From positions 1-28,641 of the forward strand of contig JAWQRN010000536.1 in the NCBI GenBank assembly GCA_033557685.1: 28,641 nt of DNA, written 5' to 3'. Under the pieces are notes generated by a model. The model was not told where the DNA came from. It did no database searches and was given only the letters and a program-made list of their open reading frames with translations. The position numbers were made by a program, and so were the translations under genes. Source of the stretch: Sperchopsis tessellata. Lineage: Eukaryota > Arthropoda > Insecta > Coleoptera > Hydrophilidae. Shown here piece by piece: positions 10,067 to 20,130 of this stretch (position 1 is the stretch's first letter; each line of letters opens with the position of its first letter).

Positions 10067-10413
10067 TTAAAAGAAAATCCTTTTTTTAACATATGAATAT
10101 TGTTTCCGGATGGAAACAGTGTAGAGGCTCCGATAAGTGCCGATATTTCGTCCACTGTTGCAAGGGACAAACTCGGCCGGATCATGCCTATATAGACAAG
10201 GCCTGGAGTGGGGGATGCGCACTAGCGCACGGCCGTTGCGTTCGGGCGAACGTTGCCGAGTGCAGGAGAGAAATGAGTGGGGGGGATTCGCCAAGCAATT
10301 GGGAATTGAAAACCATCGTCCCTATTGATATTGTTGGGGCGATTATAAACCTCAATGGCTTCTCGGAATTTTCTGGGAAAATAAGAAGCTAAGACTATAG
10401 TATCTTGGAACAT
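10067..10413 (-). pseudogene. Penelope-like element C-terminal fragment (GIY-YIG tail region)
   Basis: The minus strand reads MFQDTIVLASYFPRKFREAI, EVYNRPNNINRDDGFQFPIA and WRIPPTHFSPAL in one frame. I know the pattern F-DT-VLA----FPRK-REAIEI--HPNNINRDDGF as the last part of the RT-plus-GIY-YIG protein of Penelope-like elements. A second frame further down (10294-10067) continues the typical tail with YRHDPAEFVPCN and TYRSLYTVSIRKQYSY. There are two frames and stops, so it is dead. The upstream RT part is absent. Identity is inferred from memory of the tail motif. Confidence 0.7.
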
Positions 10414-10532
10414 AATGGGGTGACCTGTTTCATGAGGATGTTCACCCCATTATGTTCCAAGATACTAAAGTCTTAGTTCGGGAGCCTTTTTATTTTCCCA
10501 GAAAATTTCGAGAAGCCATTGAGGTTTATAAT
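10342..10532. repeat. Large hairpin: inverted Penelope-type tail sequences
   Basis: The left arm (10342-10423) and right arm (10442-10532) are almost perfect inverted copies around an 18-bp centre. The right arm holds about 10 extra bases near 10480-10489. Both arms code the same tail peptide on opposite strands: the minus strand of the left arm and the + strand of the right arm each start MFQDT and contain FPRKFREAIEVYN. The two copies are therefore head to head. Such an arrangement is known for Penelope-like insertions but could also have come from template switching. Confidence 0.85.
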
Positions 10533-10543
10533 TTTTACATCCC
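10452..10543 (+). pseudogene. Second copy of the Penelope-type tail, + strand
   Basis: The reading MFQDTKVLVREPFYFPRKFR, then EAIEVYNFYI, matches the minus-strand copy at 10413-10330 apart from the inserted LVREP segment. It stops matching at 10532, where the jockey-like fragment begins. It is a truncated pseudogene. Confidence 0.75.
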
Positions 10544-10544
10544 C

Positions 10545-11325
10545 CCTCCTCCAATCTGCACACCTATAATCTGCTGTTTGAATTCTTTGAAACCCTTCCG
10601 TTCATGTGTCGAAATAACATCTTAGTACTAGGCGACTATAATGTTTCAGGCTTTATAAATCCTGATCCAACAAACTGTATTACCCGAGAAGCCCTTAACT
10701 TTGCTTCCTACTTCAATTTTACGATATAATAATCAACCTATCTGGTAGGCTTCTAGATTTAATTTTCTCAAATGTTTCGTGTAAAGTATGCCAGTGGCAT
10801 GAACCGATACTCCATGAAGATAATCACCATCCGACTTAAAATATCCATGTTAAAACTAATACCAAGTTGACAAGTTACCTAGCACCCAATACCTCTACCA
10901 AACACTACAACTTTAGAAAAGCAAACAAACAGTTACTGAAACTGATTGAATTGATTCATAAAGAAAGTGTAAGTGAGTCTTGCTCCCAGTTCTTCTCTGT
11001 TGTATATACTATACTCGACACTATTTAATAACCTTGTCGATGATCCCTTTTCCTTTTCCCTCAACGTTCATGTTACATCCACCAATTCTAGGCATCTCCC
11101 AAAATCACGTACGAACCTTCTCAATTGATTTATTCAGTACAACTCCATCACTACTTAAAACAATCCTACGCCCACTATTTGTTTGATAGTTGTTCATTTT
11201 TTTTACATTGTCTTGGTGTTAATGTGTTTGTGATTTTGTAACTTTTTGAGAAAAACTCTGTATCCTGCTCTGTAATTGGAGTAATCTGTAGAGCAGTGTA
11301 ACTAAAATAAAATAAAATAAATAAA
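10545..11325 (+). mobile_element. Jockey-like LINE, endonuclease joined to RT C-terminus, with A-rich tail
   Basis: The + strand carries the second half of an AP-endonuclease domain: RNNILVLGDYNVSGF (the LGDFN catalytic block) and then LLDLIFSNVS in a shifted frame. The linker follows (HHPTLKISM, YNFRKANKQLLKLIELIHKE, SQFFSVVYTILDTI). The sequence then jumps to the last RT segment, NNLVDDPFSFSLNVH and SRHLPKSRTNLLN. The RT fingers and palm are missing. A 3' untranslated part ends with AAAATAAAATAAAATAAATA near 11325, the kind of simple tail made by target-primed insertion. Several stops and frameshifts show an old, inactive copy. Confidence 0.75.
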
Positions 11326-11632
11326 ATATAGCAGTTTATCATAAATTAATCTTCAAAATTGTCGATAAGGTCTTTTTAAATAAATTTTTCATACAAAATT
11401 GTAAATCAAACCCATGCTTTTTAATAACACTCTGCATATTTATTGACAATGAGTGAATTGATTCATAATTTTACTATGTACAACCACATTTTTGCAGCCA
11501 TGCTGTTAACAAATACACTCTTTATACAATGACACAACCTTGTCACACGCCTTCGCTTACTACAAAACACTAACCACTGCTTTAATGTAGAAAAATTTAA
11601 ACAGTCGAATAATAAGTTGTTTTTGATTGCAG
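11326..11632. other. Intron before the 42-nt exon
   Basis: AT-rich sequence with no coding signal; it ends in TTTTTGATTGCAG at 11620-11632. Confidence 0.6.
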
Positions 11633-11674
11633 CCTTCATGTTGTGCTACACACAAGAGGATGCGAACGCCGAAG
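11633..11674 (+). CDS. dlg1: dlg1 exon: 14-codon hook exon
   Basis: The 42-nt exon has acceptor TTTGATTGCAG|C and donor GAAG|GTAAAG. With the C left by 8841-8943 it gives PFMLCYTQEDANAEG, and it leaves one G. Joined to 24114-24263 it makes Ala (G+CC), so the constant reading is [29 protein letters not shown]. This matches what I recall of insect Dlg hook sequence. It is phase 1 at both ends and so can be skipped. The donor is slightly weak (GTAAAG). Confidence 0.85.
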
Positions 11675-11783
11675 GTAAAGTATTTGTTTAAACTAACTAT
11701 ACAAATGATAAAAATAGATGCGGTGTCATTTTTGTTTACTATATAAATTTTGTTTTCGCTTCTTTCTGTGTTTCATAGTACAG

Positions 11784-11870
11784 GTGAAATATTATATCGG
11801 GTTGAGCTACCGTACATGGAAGAAATCACGTTAATTTATCTGGAGAATAGTGATAATTATGACGACTCTT
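11784..11870 (+). CDS. dlg1: dlg1 candidate cassette exon, 29 codons, hook
   Basis: An 87-nt open segment has acceptor TTTCATAGTACAG|G and donor CTCTT|GTAAGT. It begins and ends in phase 1. Read after 11633-11674 it gives GEILYRVELPYMEEITLIYL and ENSDNYDDS. It starts 109 bp after the previous exon. An earlier AG at 11778-11779 would put five extra bases in front and break the frame, so 11784 is the likely start. The peptide is hydrophobic and acidic, not a transposon motif, and the splice signals are strong. I take it as an alternative insert; no firm homologue was checked. Confidence 0.72.
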
Positions 11871-12279
11871 GTAAGTGTTAGTGTTGTGACTGCATGGCAA
11901 TTGCCAGTGCCCCTGCACTCACCTCCCCCCAATATGTTTCTTATGTTTTTCGACTCAAGTATTTTTATATCTGAACCAAGTACAGTTCTATCATTTTTCT
12001 AAAATAAAACAATTCTATTTGAATTTCAATAATTTTTCAAAATTAAAAAAAAATAATTGAAATACCTCTTGTTAAAATTAGATGAGCATAATTACATTTC
12101 AAAATTGACTGCAACAGTTTTAGTATTTAGTAGATACTTCTGACAATAGCAACAGTTTGATTTGTGGCACATATCTGAGGAAATTCAACAAAAGTTGTAC
12201 TGTGTAACATTTTTATCTGGACTGAAATGACAACCTCAAAGACACAAAAGTTATATTAAGTTATTGTTTACCAAATTCC
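11871..12279. other. Intron, no recognised feature
   Basis: AT-rich intron with no coding or repeat evidence. Confidence 0.5.
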
Positions 12280-13100
12280 GCTTTCATAAATTAGCTATAA
12301 ATTTGGTAAGCAAGATGAAAAGAATTCGCATGGCCACACTGTTAGATTTATCTGACTTTTACCATATGGTACCAGGGATGATGACCTCTATACCAAGTCT
12401 CGTAGGTATTTCAATATCCAGAAGTGGAGGCTGTATAATTACCTACCTTTGGGATGTCATAACTTCTTGGTCAAATTATATAATATTGTGGAATGCACCT
12501 TGTATTGGTTGCAGCCTTTTTGAGCCGGTTGTAAGAGTCACACCAGTTTGGAGGTCTACCTAAGTCAGTTCGGGTAGATAAGCAATCTTGGTTATCATGA
12601 ATAGTAGCTTAAATTTTATGATCATCAGCAAATAATAGCTTAAGGCATTAATAATAAGTTAGAAAATCTAAAATAGATCCTTAGGGAATACCAAAATTTG
12701 CAGAAAACTTGAAGGACGCGTAGCCAAGATGATGGACAAATGAGCTGTGGCTGAGACAGCTAAAGAAACAAAACTTTTGCTTACCGTTAATGCTATGGTG
12801 ATCAATACTGTAAAAAGCTTTAGCAAAATCTGTGTACATAACATCCATTTTAACTGCCAACGATAGGAATTGTGTAAATGAGCACGTTTATTGCAGTTGA
12901 GCAACATTACATAACGCCATGCTTATGTAAGTATGTAAGGTTTGTACAGTGATCATAAGACGGATGGTTTTAGGGCGATTATTTTTTCACATCAAGGGAG
13001 CTTCCGGATTTTAATACAAGTATTATACAGGTAGTTTTGACAAAAAATCCTGATATCAGACTGGGATCAGAGGAAAATGCTGATTTAATTTTGTTTAAGC
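12280..13100 (-). pseudogene. Jockey-like reverse transcriptase fragment
   Basis: On the minus strand, from about 13040 down, I read CIILVLKSGSSLDVKK (the -P-FKSG---DV-NYRPI block), a degraded part, and MDVMYTDFAKAFYSIDH near 12840. LGYASF and then IP-GSILD (PQGSILGPLLF block) follow near 12700. LLFADDHKI (12621-12632 encodes FADD) comes next, then ATIHDNQDCLST and NWCDSYNRLK. These are RT motifs 2 to 5 in the right order. Several in-frame stops, for example in the P-Q position and after HKI, and frameshifts make it inactive. The endonuclease half and both ends are lost. The plus-strand open frame at 12264-12563 is its antisense shadow. Confidence 0.8.
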
Positions 13101-13331
13101 TAATGAGACTGCTTTTATGTGGTATTTTCTCAATGCAAAGAGGAATTTTTCAGGGTGGGTGGTATACAAACTTTTGAATTAGAGTGTAAAATTATCAACT
13201 ATTTCTTCAGGTTATGGATGTGGGTAAAGAAAGTCCTTTTTTGCATTGATTAACAAATTTTCAGGATTGGATTCTTCAGGGCAGCATAGGTGACACGCAT
13301 ATCAAGTTTAATTTTGCTTTGTAGTCTAATG

Positions 13332-14194
13332 AAGGTGTTGCAACAAGAGCGGAAAATTTAAATTTGGCGCCATTTTTGCTCATGTGCTTTGACAGTCAAA
13401 CCATTATGAGAGTTTGATGGTAGACAATCCGCCATTATTAAAAATGGTTCACTATTCGACACAACAACGCATTCTTATTATTAAACATTATTTCAAAAAT
13501 GGTGACAATTTGACTGCCACGATTCACAAATTGAGTCCAATTTTTGGTAATAAAAATGTTCCAAGCGCATCAATTATGAAGAGAATAATCGAAAAATTCG
13601 AGAAGACTGGGTCGATTACTGATGTGAGACCATCAACATGTGTTCGTTCATGTCGTTCAACAGAAAACATCACGGCTGCTCGCAAAAATGTGGTCGAGAG
13701 TCCGGGATTATCCATTTGTCATCGTGCTCAAGAATTGAACATTTCAAGAAACACTATGCAGCATATTCTCACGAAAGATTTGCATCTTCATGCTTACAAA
13801 ATCCAACTGACTCAACAACTCATGCCTACAGACCATACACAGCGAAGAGAGTTCGTCAGTTGGTTCATCAAATTGCTACATTTGGAGTGACTGTTTGGTG
13901 TGGATTTTGGGCTTCGAAGACGCTGCCGGGATTGCACAAACTGTCAATGGCGAACGGTATCGGGGCATGATAACCCAGTTTTTTGTACGTCAAATGGATG
14001 GTATGGATCTCGAACAGTGATTGAAAATTTCGTCAAAAGAATGCAATTATGCCAGCAAAGTCGAGGTGAGCATTTATCAGATGTGTTGTTCCACATGTCT
14101 ACTTTATGATAAAAACAAAATTTCGGTATTTACTCAAAGAAACTTTGTTTTATTTAAAATATAAATTTTCCGCTTTTGTTGGATGGGACACCTT
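13332..14194 (+). mobile_element. Tc1/IS630-type transposon, internally deleted
   Basis: The left end (from AAGGTGTTGCAACAA at about 13332) and the inverse of the right end (to about 14194) share AAGGTGT, AACAA-AGCGGAAAATTTA and ATTT, so terminal inverted repeats of about 35 bp flank the element. The body is about 0.86 kb, well short of the 1.3 kb or so of an autonomous copy, because the catalytic domain has been cut out in several blocks. The target duplication is not clear: the flanks are TA-rich but do not give a clean TA pair. Confidence 0.75.
13444..14109 (+). pseudogene. Insect Tc1/IS630-type transposase (DUF4817 N-terminus), deleted
   Basis: The N-terminal part is well kept: start MVHYSTQQRILIIKHYFKN, then PSASIMKRIIEKFEKTGSI and, later, QELNISRNTMQHILTKDLHL and HAYKIQLTQQLMPTDHTQRR. 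These are two helix-turn-helix units of the known DNA-binding region. I chose Met at 13444 because family proteins start at MVHYS. An in-frame Met at 13414 exists but adds residues the family lacks. After HTQRREFVSWFI (near 13870) the catalytic region is broken: VTVWCGFWAS, then TVNGERYRGMITQFFVRQMD in another frame, then VIENFVKRMQLCQQSRGEHL to the stop at 14109. The aspartate blocks in between are missing, so it cannot catalyse. Confidence 0.85.
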
Positions 14195-17099
14195 TATATT
14201 CATTGTGATGAAGAATATTTTCAGGATAGACTTTTTGTAGCTTGAAAGTGTGCAACTTTACATCCTTGGTAAATCACGAGGGCTAGTGTTTTCCAGATAA
14301 ATTCGTTTTTGGGCACACTTGTCAAAAATACAGTGTAGGGTACAATGGAAGTGGTGTAAATTGTTCTGTTGTTTGAGATTATTTCATTATGAATTTTGTT
14401 AAACATAAAATAGCATTTTTTTACAAATATAAAGCTTATAATTCGCAAAAGTTGTGGTCATTTTGATCTGATTTTGCATTTCTGAGTATTGGGGGGTCAA
14501 TATGACCCTAAGGACTGATTACAAGTGTATGGTTTCGCCGAGGAAAACAATATGGTTAATGTTAGCTTTTTGTCAGAAGTAATTTCTACTGAATATTTCC
14601 CAGAAGAAAAAAAAATGTATCAAAACACCGATATAATAATAAATACTGTACAATTATATTAATGAAGGAAATATATTAAACAAATTTGTATTGTATTAAA
14701 AAAGTGAAATTTGTGCTGCTTTTTAATCTAGTTAATGCCAGCAGGCGCAAAAGACAATATATTGCAGTTAAAAAAATTATTTTTTGTAACACATAGTACT
14801 ACTGTATTGGTTTCACATATGTTCTTGAAATTTGAAAATATTTGTATCATGTATCTTGTTACTTGTCTATTTGCACCAAATAAGCACTTCACGAACTATG
14901 TCACTCTTGTCCTCGTTACGAAGTTTATTTACAAAAAATAATTTAGATGTGATGTAATTTTAGACAGTTTGACGCAGCTTAAATCATGGCTATCTTTATC
15001 CCTTTTTTTTAAAGCTCTGTGCCTAACTAGCTTTATGGACATTTACATTTAATAGAACTGTTTTACTTTAGAATTTTTAAAGACTGTACACTTCATGTAC
15101 AAGATCCTCAAGAAAAACTGATTAGTTTGCTATTTAGAATTTGATTCATTATGATTGAACAAAGGCTAAAATAATAATGTGGCATTTTGTAGCAAATGTT
15201 CCTGGTAATTAAACTGTTCAAATAAATATTAATAATATAATAAGTAAAATAAGTTACATTAAAAGAAAAATACTGTGCCTGCGATTCACTAAGATAATCG
15301 CACTGCTAAGTTTAAAGTTGTTATTTAGCCCAATAATTTTAACAATATACTTTGCTAAGACTAAATATAAAAATTGGACTTTCCATCTTGTTTGCTAAGA
15401 ATTTTGTCAAAGCAGATGTTCTTACACTGGGTAAAATAAGCAACTAATTTTGCATAGGATGACAAAAAGGAACCACCCCATACACCTTGATCTAGAATCA
15501 CATTGCTTCATAAGTTCAACGTTTTTAGGCGAACAAACAGTTTAACGATATTCTTTGAGAAAGCTTTTGTGGGTAGAATTCTTAAATTCTACTAAAAGGC
15601 AACTTTCCAAACCTTCTACCAATTAACGTATATTTTTGAGTTAAATAACTTTAACTTACGGAGATAATTTTGTCAAGTAAAAACCATGTTGAATATTTGA
15701 CTTTTTATCTATTTGTTCATCAGGGATTTTGTCAAAATAAATTCTCTTTATACTCTTAGTGAGTAAATTATTTGAAAAATGACAAAAGAAATCCATAATA
15801 TTTACATTCTAAATGAAAAAAAAATATTTTTTCCTTGAATAAAATAAAATTGGCAGAAGGTGGGAATATTTGAAAACTTTTACACTATTTATGTCAAGAA
15901 ACTTAAACGCTTTTGATACCAATTGTGTTAGCCTTCACCAGTTTATTAGTATTACGACAGTGTTGATGAGAGTATTCTGTTGTACTATAAATCATAATGA
16001 ACATTTGCAAAAAGCGGGTATTTGGTTCAATCGTGGAGATCTTGTACAATCTCTTTAATCTAGTCACAACCATTCACTAGGCTTCATGCATTTCATTTTG
16101 ACTAAAAGGCATTATTGTTAATTACTAAAAATAATTTAATACCATACATGGGCTATTCCTAATTATTATTAACAACTTTTAAAGTTAATCATATGAAAAC
16201 ACAAAATACTCCAAAACAAAACTTATGCAAAAACTTTTCGCTAACCCATTTTTTAAAATGCATTTTTATTGTAAATAAGGTGACTGGAATATTATGTGTA
16301 GTGCATCATTTAAAACTGTTGTCAATCGTGCATATTAACACTTTTACTACTGACGATCTATATTTTTACTGGAACATTGTCATTCAGCAAAGAATACGCT
16401 TCATTTTTAACACTTTACTTTTCATTATTACCTTATATCTAACAGCAAAACCATTTTTCATTTATTGTTGGTGAATGTCTTGTTGTTGTTGAATATAGGT
16501 AATTCAGCTCAACAAAACAAATTTGATGGTGATTTTTTTTAAATCTAGTGACAAGTATTTATAATTTTAAATTACTATACAAGGAAATTTGAACGTGTAT
16601 TCGTTATAGTGCATACTTTTTTCTCATCAGTAATGTAATAAAGTTAAATGCTTTTACTATTTGTAAATAAGATCATTTTATCAATGAGTTTTAGATATTT
16701 TCTGAATACGTTTGATCGATTTCTTAAAACAAAAAGAGACTTTAAGCAGAGTCCACCCAATTGATCGAATGGCTTTTTTAATTTGCGTTTAATGATTGCT
16801 AACATTAAATGTAAATTAGTTTTCATTCTTTGTTGCTAATATGATCGAATCACCCATCTGAATATTAATTGAAGACGATAGTCTTTAGTTCCCCATTGCC
16901 AGTTCTAGCGATGGATTTCTAACATTTACTGAGGAGATACTACGATGTTCCGACACAGGATTTGGTCAACCAATTGGCTTGAAAGCATTAAATTTCAATC
17001 TAATACAACTGAATTTTTGTTTTTGCTACTTAGGTAATATTTGCTTTGGAAGATCAGACTCTTTGATTTTGCAAATTAGTAAATCCTCTACCGCATATG
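14195..17099. other. Long AT-rich intron stretch, nothing recognised
   Basis: About 2.9 kb of AT-rich sequence. Open frames at 14735-14941, 15870-16058 and 16193-16474 are short, with residue use typical of random AT-rich DNA, and none matches a family that I know. I found no inverted repeat, RNA or splice-bounded segment that I could support. Confidence 0.55.
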
Positions 17100-17760
17100 T
17101 GCAATCGAAAAATTAATTATCATCTTTAAGGGAAATAACTAGTGGTGTGCCCCAAGGTTCCATACCGGTTACAATCTTCTTTGTCATATATATATATATA
17201 TATATATAAATATAAATGATCTAACATATACTATAAGCATTACATCAAAAATAATATTGTATGCGGATGGCATTTCTTCTTAACACGCCAGATACTGTTA
17301 ACCAGTTGAATCAAAAACAAGCAAACATAGTATTAGAAAAGGAAAAAAATTGGTGCAACTTAAATAAACTAATGCTAAAAGAAGGAAACACACATGAGAT
17401 AAATTTCCAAATGGGACCAAATATACCTATGAAAACATAAAATGTTTAGGTCTGCCAATCAAATTGAAGAATAAGTTAAATACTGCACTCTTCACAATAA
17501 GAAGAATGTCAAAAATTAAACTCGCTACAGTACACAGTTCCATAATCAGCTGTTATATGGTGTTCTTCTTTCTCCAACAAAAGAAAGCCTTCCTAATGCT
17601 AACAGGGATAATTTATTCACCCCTTATCACAGAATAAAAGCTGCACAACAGCAACAAGACGATTGTGGTAAAATTTTAACAGTAGATTACCTCAAGCTAT
17701 GAAGAATCTTTCAGGGAAAGATTTTAGCCTATTAAAATGTTGAAGATTAAAAAATGTAAT
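17100..17760 (+). pseudogene. Jockey-like reverse transcriptase fragment
   Basis: The + strand reads LREITSGVPQGSIP (the PQGS block), a TA-repeat insertion, YINDLTYTISITSK and ILYADGISS at about 17251-17280. The sequence continues with a degraded thumb: NIKCLGLPIKLKNKLNTALF, TIRRMSKI and SSIISCYMVFFFL, then LMLTGIIYSPLITE. The YADD catalytic pair is YADG here (TAT GCG GAT GGC, 17260-17271). Frame changes occur at the TA repeat and after ISS. It is an old, truncated LINE copy, in the same orientation as dlg1. Confidence 0.72.
17185..17208. repeat. (TA)n microsatellite inside RT fragment
   Basis: A run of about twelve TA units lies between PQGSIP and YINDL of the RT fragment, so it grew inside the dead element. 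Confidence 0.85.
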
Positions 17761-17999
17761 GTTTTGTAGCATGCCTTTATGGATTTTAAATATTGTTTTT
17801 TGTATGATTAGTACTTTTATTCTAAATTTTAATCAAATTATCTAATTGACATGAGATGAAATTTTATCTTTGATCATCTGTAGTCCTTATTTCTTTCTAT
17901 ACCAGAAGTAGATATTTCATGCTTATATAGCTTGAGTAGTTTCTGGAAGGAATTGCCGATGCAAACCACATTCCCCAATATCTGATTTTGTTTTGTACT
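17761..17999. other. Intron, nothing recognised
   Basis: AT-rich sequence between the RT fragment and the duplicated block; no supported signal. Confidence 0.5.
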
Positions 18000-18013
18000 C
18001 TGGATCGCTTAAA

Positions 18014-18310
18014 ACCGCTCCGTAAATTTTCTTATTCACAATTCCGTCGTTTATAAAATCTCCATCTCATCACTTAATTATCAAATGGTTTGATAATGTT
18101 TTTGTTGCAAATTTTATTGTGGCCCTTTTTAGTTTTAAAATCAGTTCTACTTGGAATGATTCTTGTCGCAATTTTCATATGTTTTTCAAAGCATTTTCTT
18201 AAGATCTCTTCTCTTCACAATTCCATATTGTTTATAAAATCCAATAGCCATCCGCCACTTAATTTTGAAATGAATTGATAGGTGTATTTGCTGCAAATTC
18301 TAATATGATA
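18014..18310. repeat. Imperfect tandem duplication, about 180-bp spacing
   Basis: TTCACAATTCC, GTTTATAAAATC, CACTTAATT, AAATG, TTGATA and TTGCAAATT occur in this order at 18035-18110 and again at 18214-18305. The two blocks are offset by about 180 bp and have diverged by substitutions and small indels. No coding signal is present. It may be a fragment of an unknown interspersed repeat. Confidence 0.6.
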
Positions 18311-18344
18311 CGGGTGTAACTCAGGAGCAAAGTATTTAAGACCT

Positions 18345-20130
18345 GACATGAAAGCAAAACAACAACTGTGGATGACAGACGAGATTCTCCAATTAATGTA
18401 CTAGAGACGCAAATATAAAAATCGAAAATCTCAAGTATACCGTTAAATACACAAAGATATAAGATCTAAAATCCGAGCGGCGAAAGAACTCTGGATGACG
18501 GAAAAACGTCGAGAAATAAGAAATTATTACAATGTAAGCATGATAGCTTCATTTTACACAAACAGATAAAACAAGTACTAGGCATGAACCAAGTTCAAAG
18601 CAACCGACTGTTGGTAGTCAAGCACAATAACTTGGTTACAATTGTTTGATGATGAAAGATCACAGCAACACAATAGCAACATAGCAGATGCAGGGCCAGA
18701 GAAAATGAATGTAGAAATCCAAAAAGACATCCAACAAACAAAGAACGCCAAAGCCGCTGGACAGGATAAGGTATATACAGACCTCATAAAACTAATAGAC
18801 AAAGATGGTATTGGAGTAGTGGTAGGTTTATTTAATAATATCTACTCAACAGGGAATATCCCAAACGAGTGGTTGAAATTGACTTTCATTGCTTTACCAA
18901 AAAAAGTAAACACCAGATGATGCAAGGAACGGCGCAAAATTAGCCTAATGGGTCATGTACTGAAACTATTCCTGAAAATTCATGCAAGAATCTATAAAAA
19001 GTTCAAGTAATTAGTGTCCGAAACACAATTTGAATTCAGGAATGGTCTAGGGACAAGAGATGTTCTGTTGTGCATGCAAGTTCTAGTGCAGAAATACCAA
19101 GATGTGAACCGTTTGACAAAGTGCAGCAAATTAACCTAATGAAAATACTAAACGAAATCGATCTGGACAGTGGGGATATGCACATAATAGGCAATCTCTA
19201 CTGGAACCAAAAAGCATCTATAAAGGTTGATGATAACCCCTCTGAGGACATGGAAATCTAAAGAGGATTGCGGCAAAGATATGTACTGTCCCCCTTATTT
19301 TTTAACATCTACTCAGAAGCAATACTAAGTGAGGCATTGTACGGTGCAATGGAGGGGATTAACATCAACGGGGAACGAATCAACAACATTTAATATGCAG
19401 ACGATACCATACTCATTGTGAATAACATGTAGGATCTACAAATATTGTTGGATAGAGTTAATATGACTAGTAATAACGTGGGCCTGAAAATGAACACAAA
19501 AACGACCAAGTTTATGTTGATATCAAAACAACCAAACACCATAGCGTAGATAATACTGAGTAACAACGTGATTGGACGTGTCCAGCAGTACAAATACCTG
19601 GGTTCTTACCTAAATGAATAATGGGAGGGCAACCAATAAATCATGATTCGAATAGAACAGACTCGAAGTACATTTATAAGAATGCAGAAGCTGTTGACTA
19701 ACCGCAGTCTGAGTGTTGATCTTAGATTGCGCATGGTTAGAAGCTATTATCATCTCAGTCATGCTGTATGGCCTGGAGGGATGGACACTGACACAAGTAT
19801 TTCAGAAGAAACTTGAGGCTTTTGAGTTATAGACCTACAGCCGCGTGCGTCGCATCTCATGGACCTACAGAATATCTAACGTCGAAGTGTTACAAAGTCT
19901 AAAGACAAATACCGATTTGGTGGTTAACATAAAGAAATGTAAACTAGAATACTTCGGACATGTGATGCAACACGACAAGTACTGGATCTTGCAGTTGGTG
20001 ATGCAAGGAAAGATATATGGCCAAAGCAAACCAAAGCACAGGATCACTTTCCGCATCGCTGCATCCAAAATAAAAATCCCCATGATGGTCGCCAACCGTC
20101 GTTAGGAGGCGACACCAGAAGAAGCAGCAA
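18345..20130 (+). pseudogene. Non-LTR retrotransposon ORF2, RT and C-terminus, dead
   Basis: After a 5' end lost near 18345, the + strand follows the usual order. The linker comes first (WMTDEILQLM, AKELWMTEKRREI), then TKNAKAAGQDKVYTDLIK, FNNIYSTGNIPNEWLKLTF and IALPKK (RT block 1). Next are ISLMGHVLKLF, TQFEFRNGLGTRD, FDKVQQINLMKILNE, VLSPLFFNIYSEA and YADDTILIV (19394-19408), followed by KMNTKTTKFMLI and YKYLGSYL. The tail has RRISWTYRISNVEVLQSL, KLEYFGHVMQHDKYWILQL and MMVANRR near 20100. The D-D catalytic pair is intact, but there is a short deletion in the block between KYQDVN and FDKVQ (the FIDFEKA region). There are also stops near 18920, 19010, 19261 and 19391 and frameshifts. The endonuclease half is absent. 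I know this layout from animal LINEs often annotated as craniofacial-development-protein-2-like RT; clade is not assigned. Confidence 0.88.

Noticed and set aside
11778..11783. Use of the earlier AG at 11778-11779 as acceptor of the 87-nt exon
   Set aside because: It would add bases that break the frame with all upstream donors; 11784 keeps phase 1.
12264..12563. Open frame of 99 codons on the + strand
   Set aside because: It is antisense to the jockey-like RT fragment, whose FADD and other motifs are clear on the minus strand.
13414..13443. Start of the Tc1-type transposase at 13414
   Set aside because: Family proteins begin at the MVHYS sequence (13444); the extra ten residues have no match in the family.
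14735..14941. Open frame of 68 codons on the + strand
   Set aside because: The residue pattern resembles random AT-rich DNA, with no family and no splice support.
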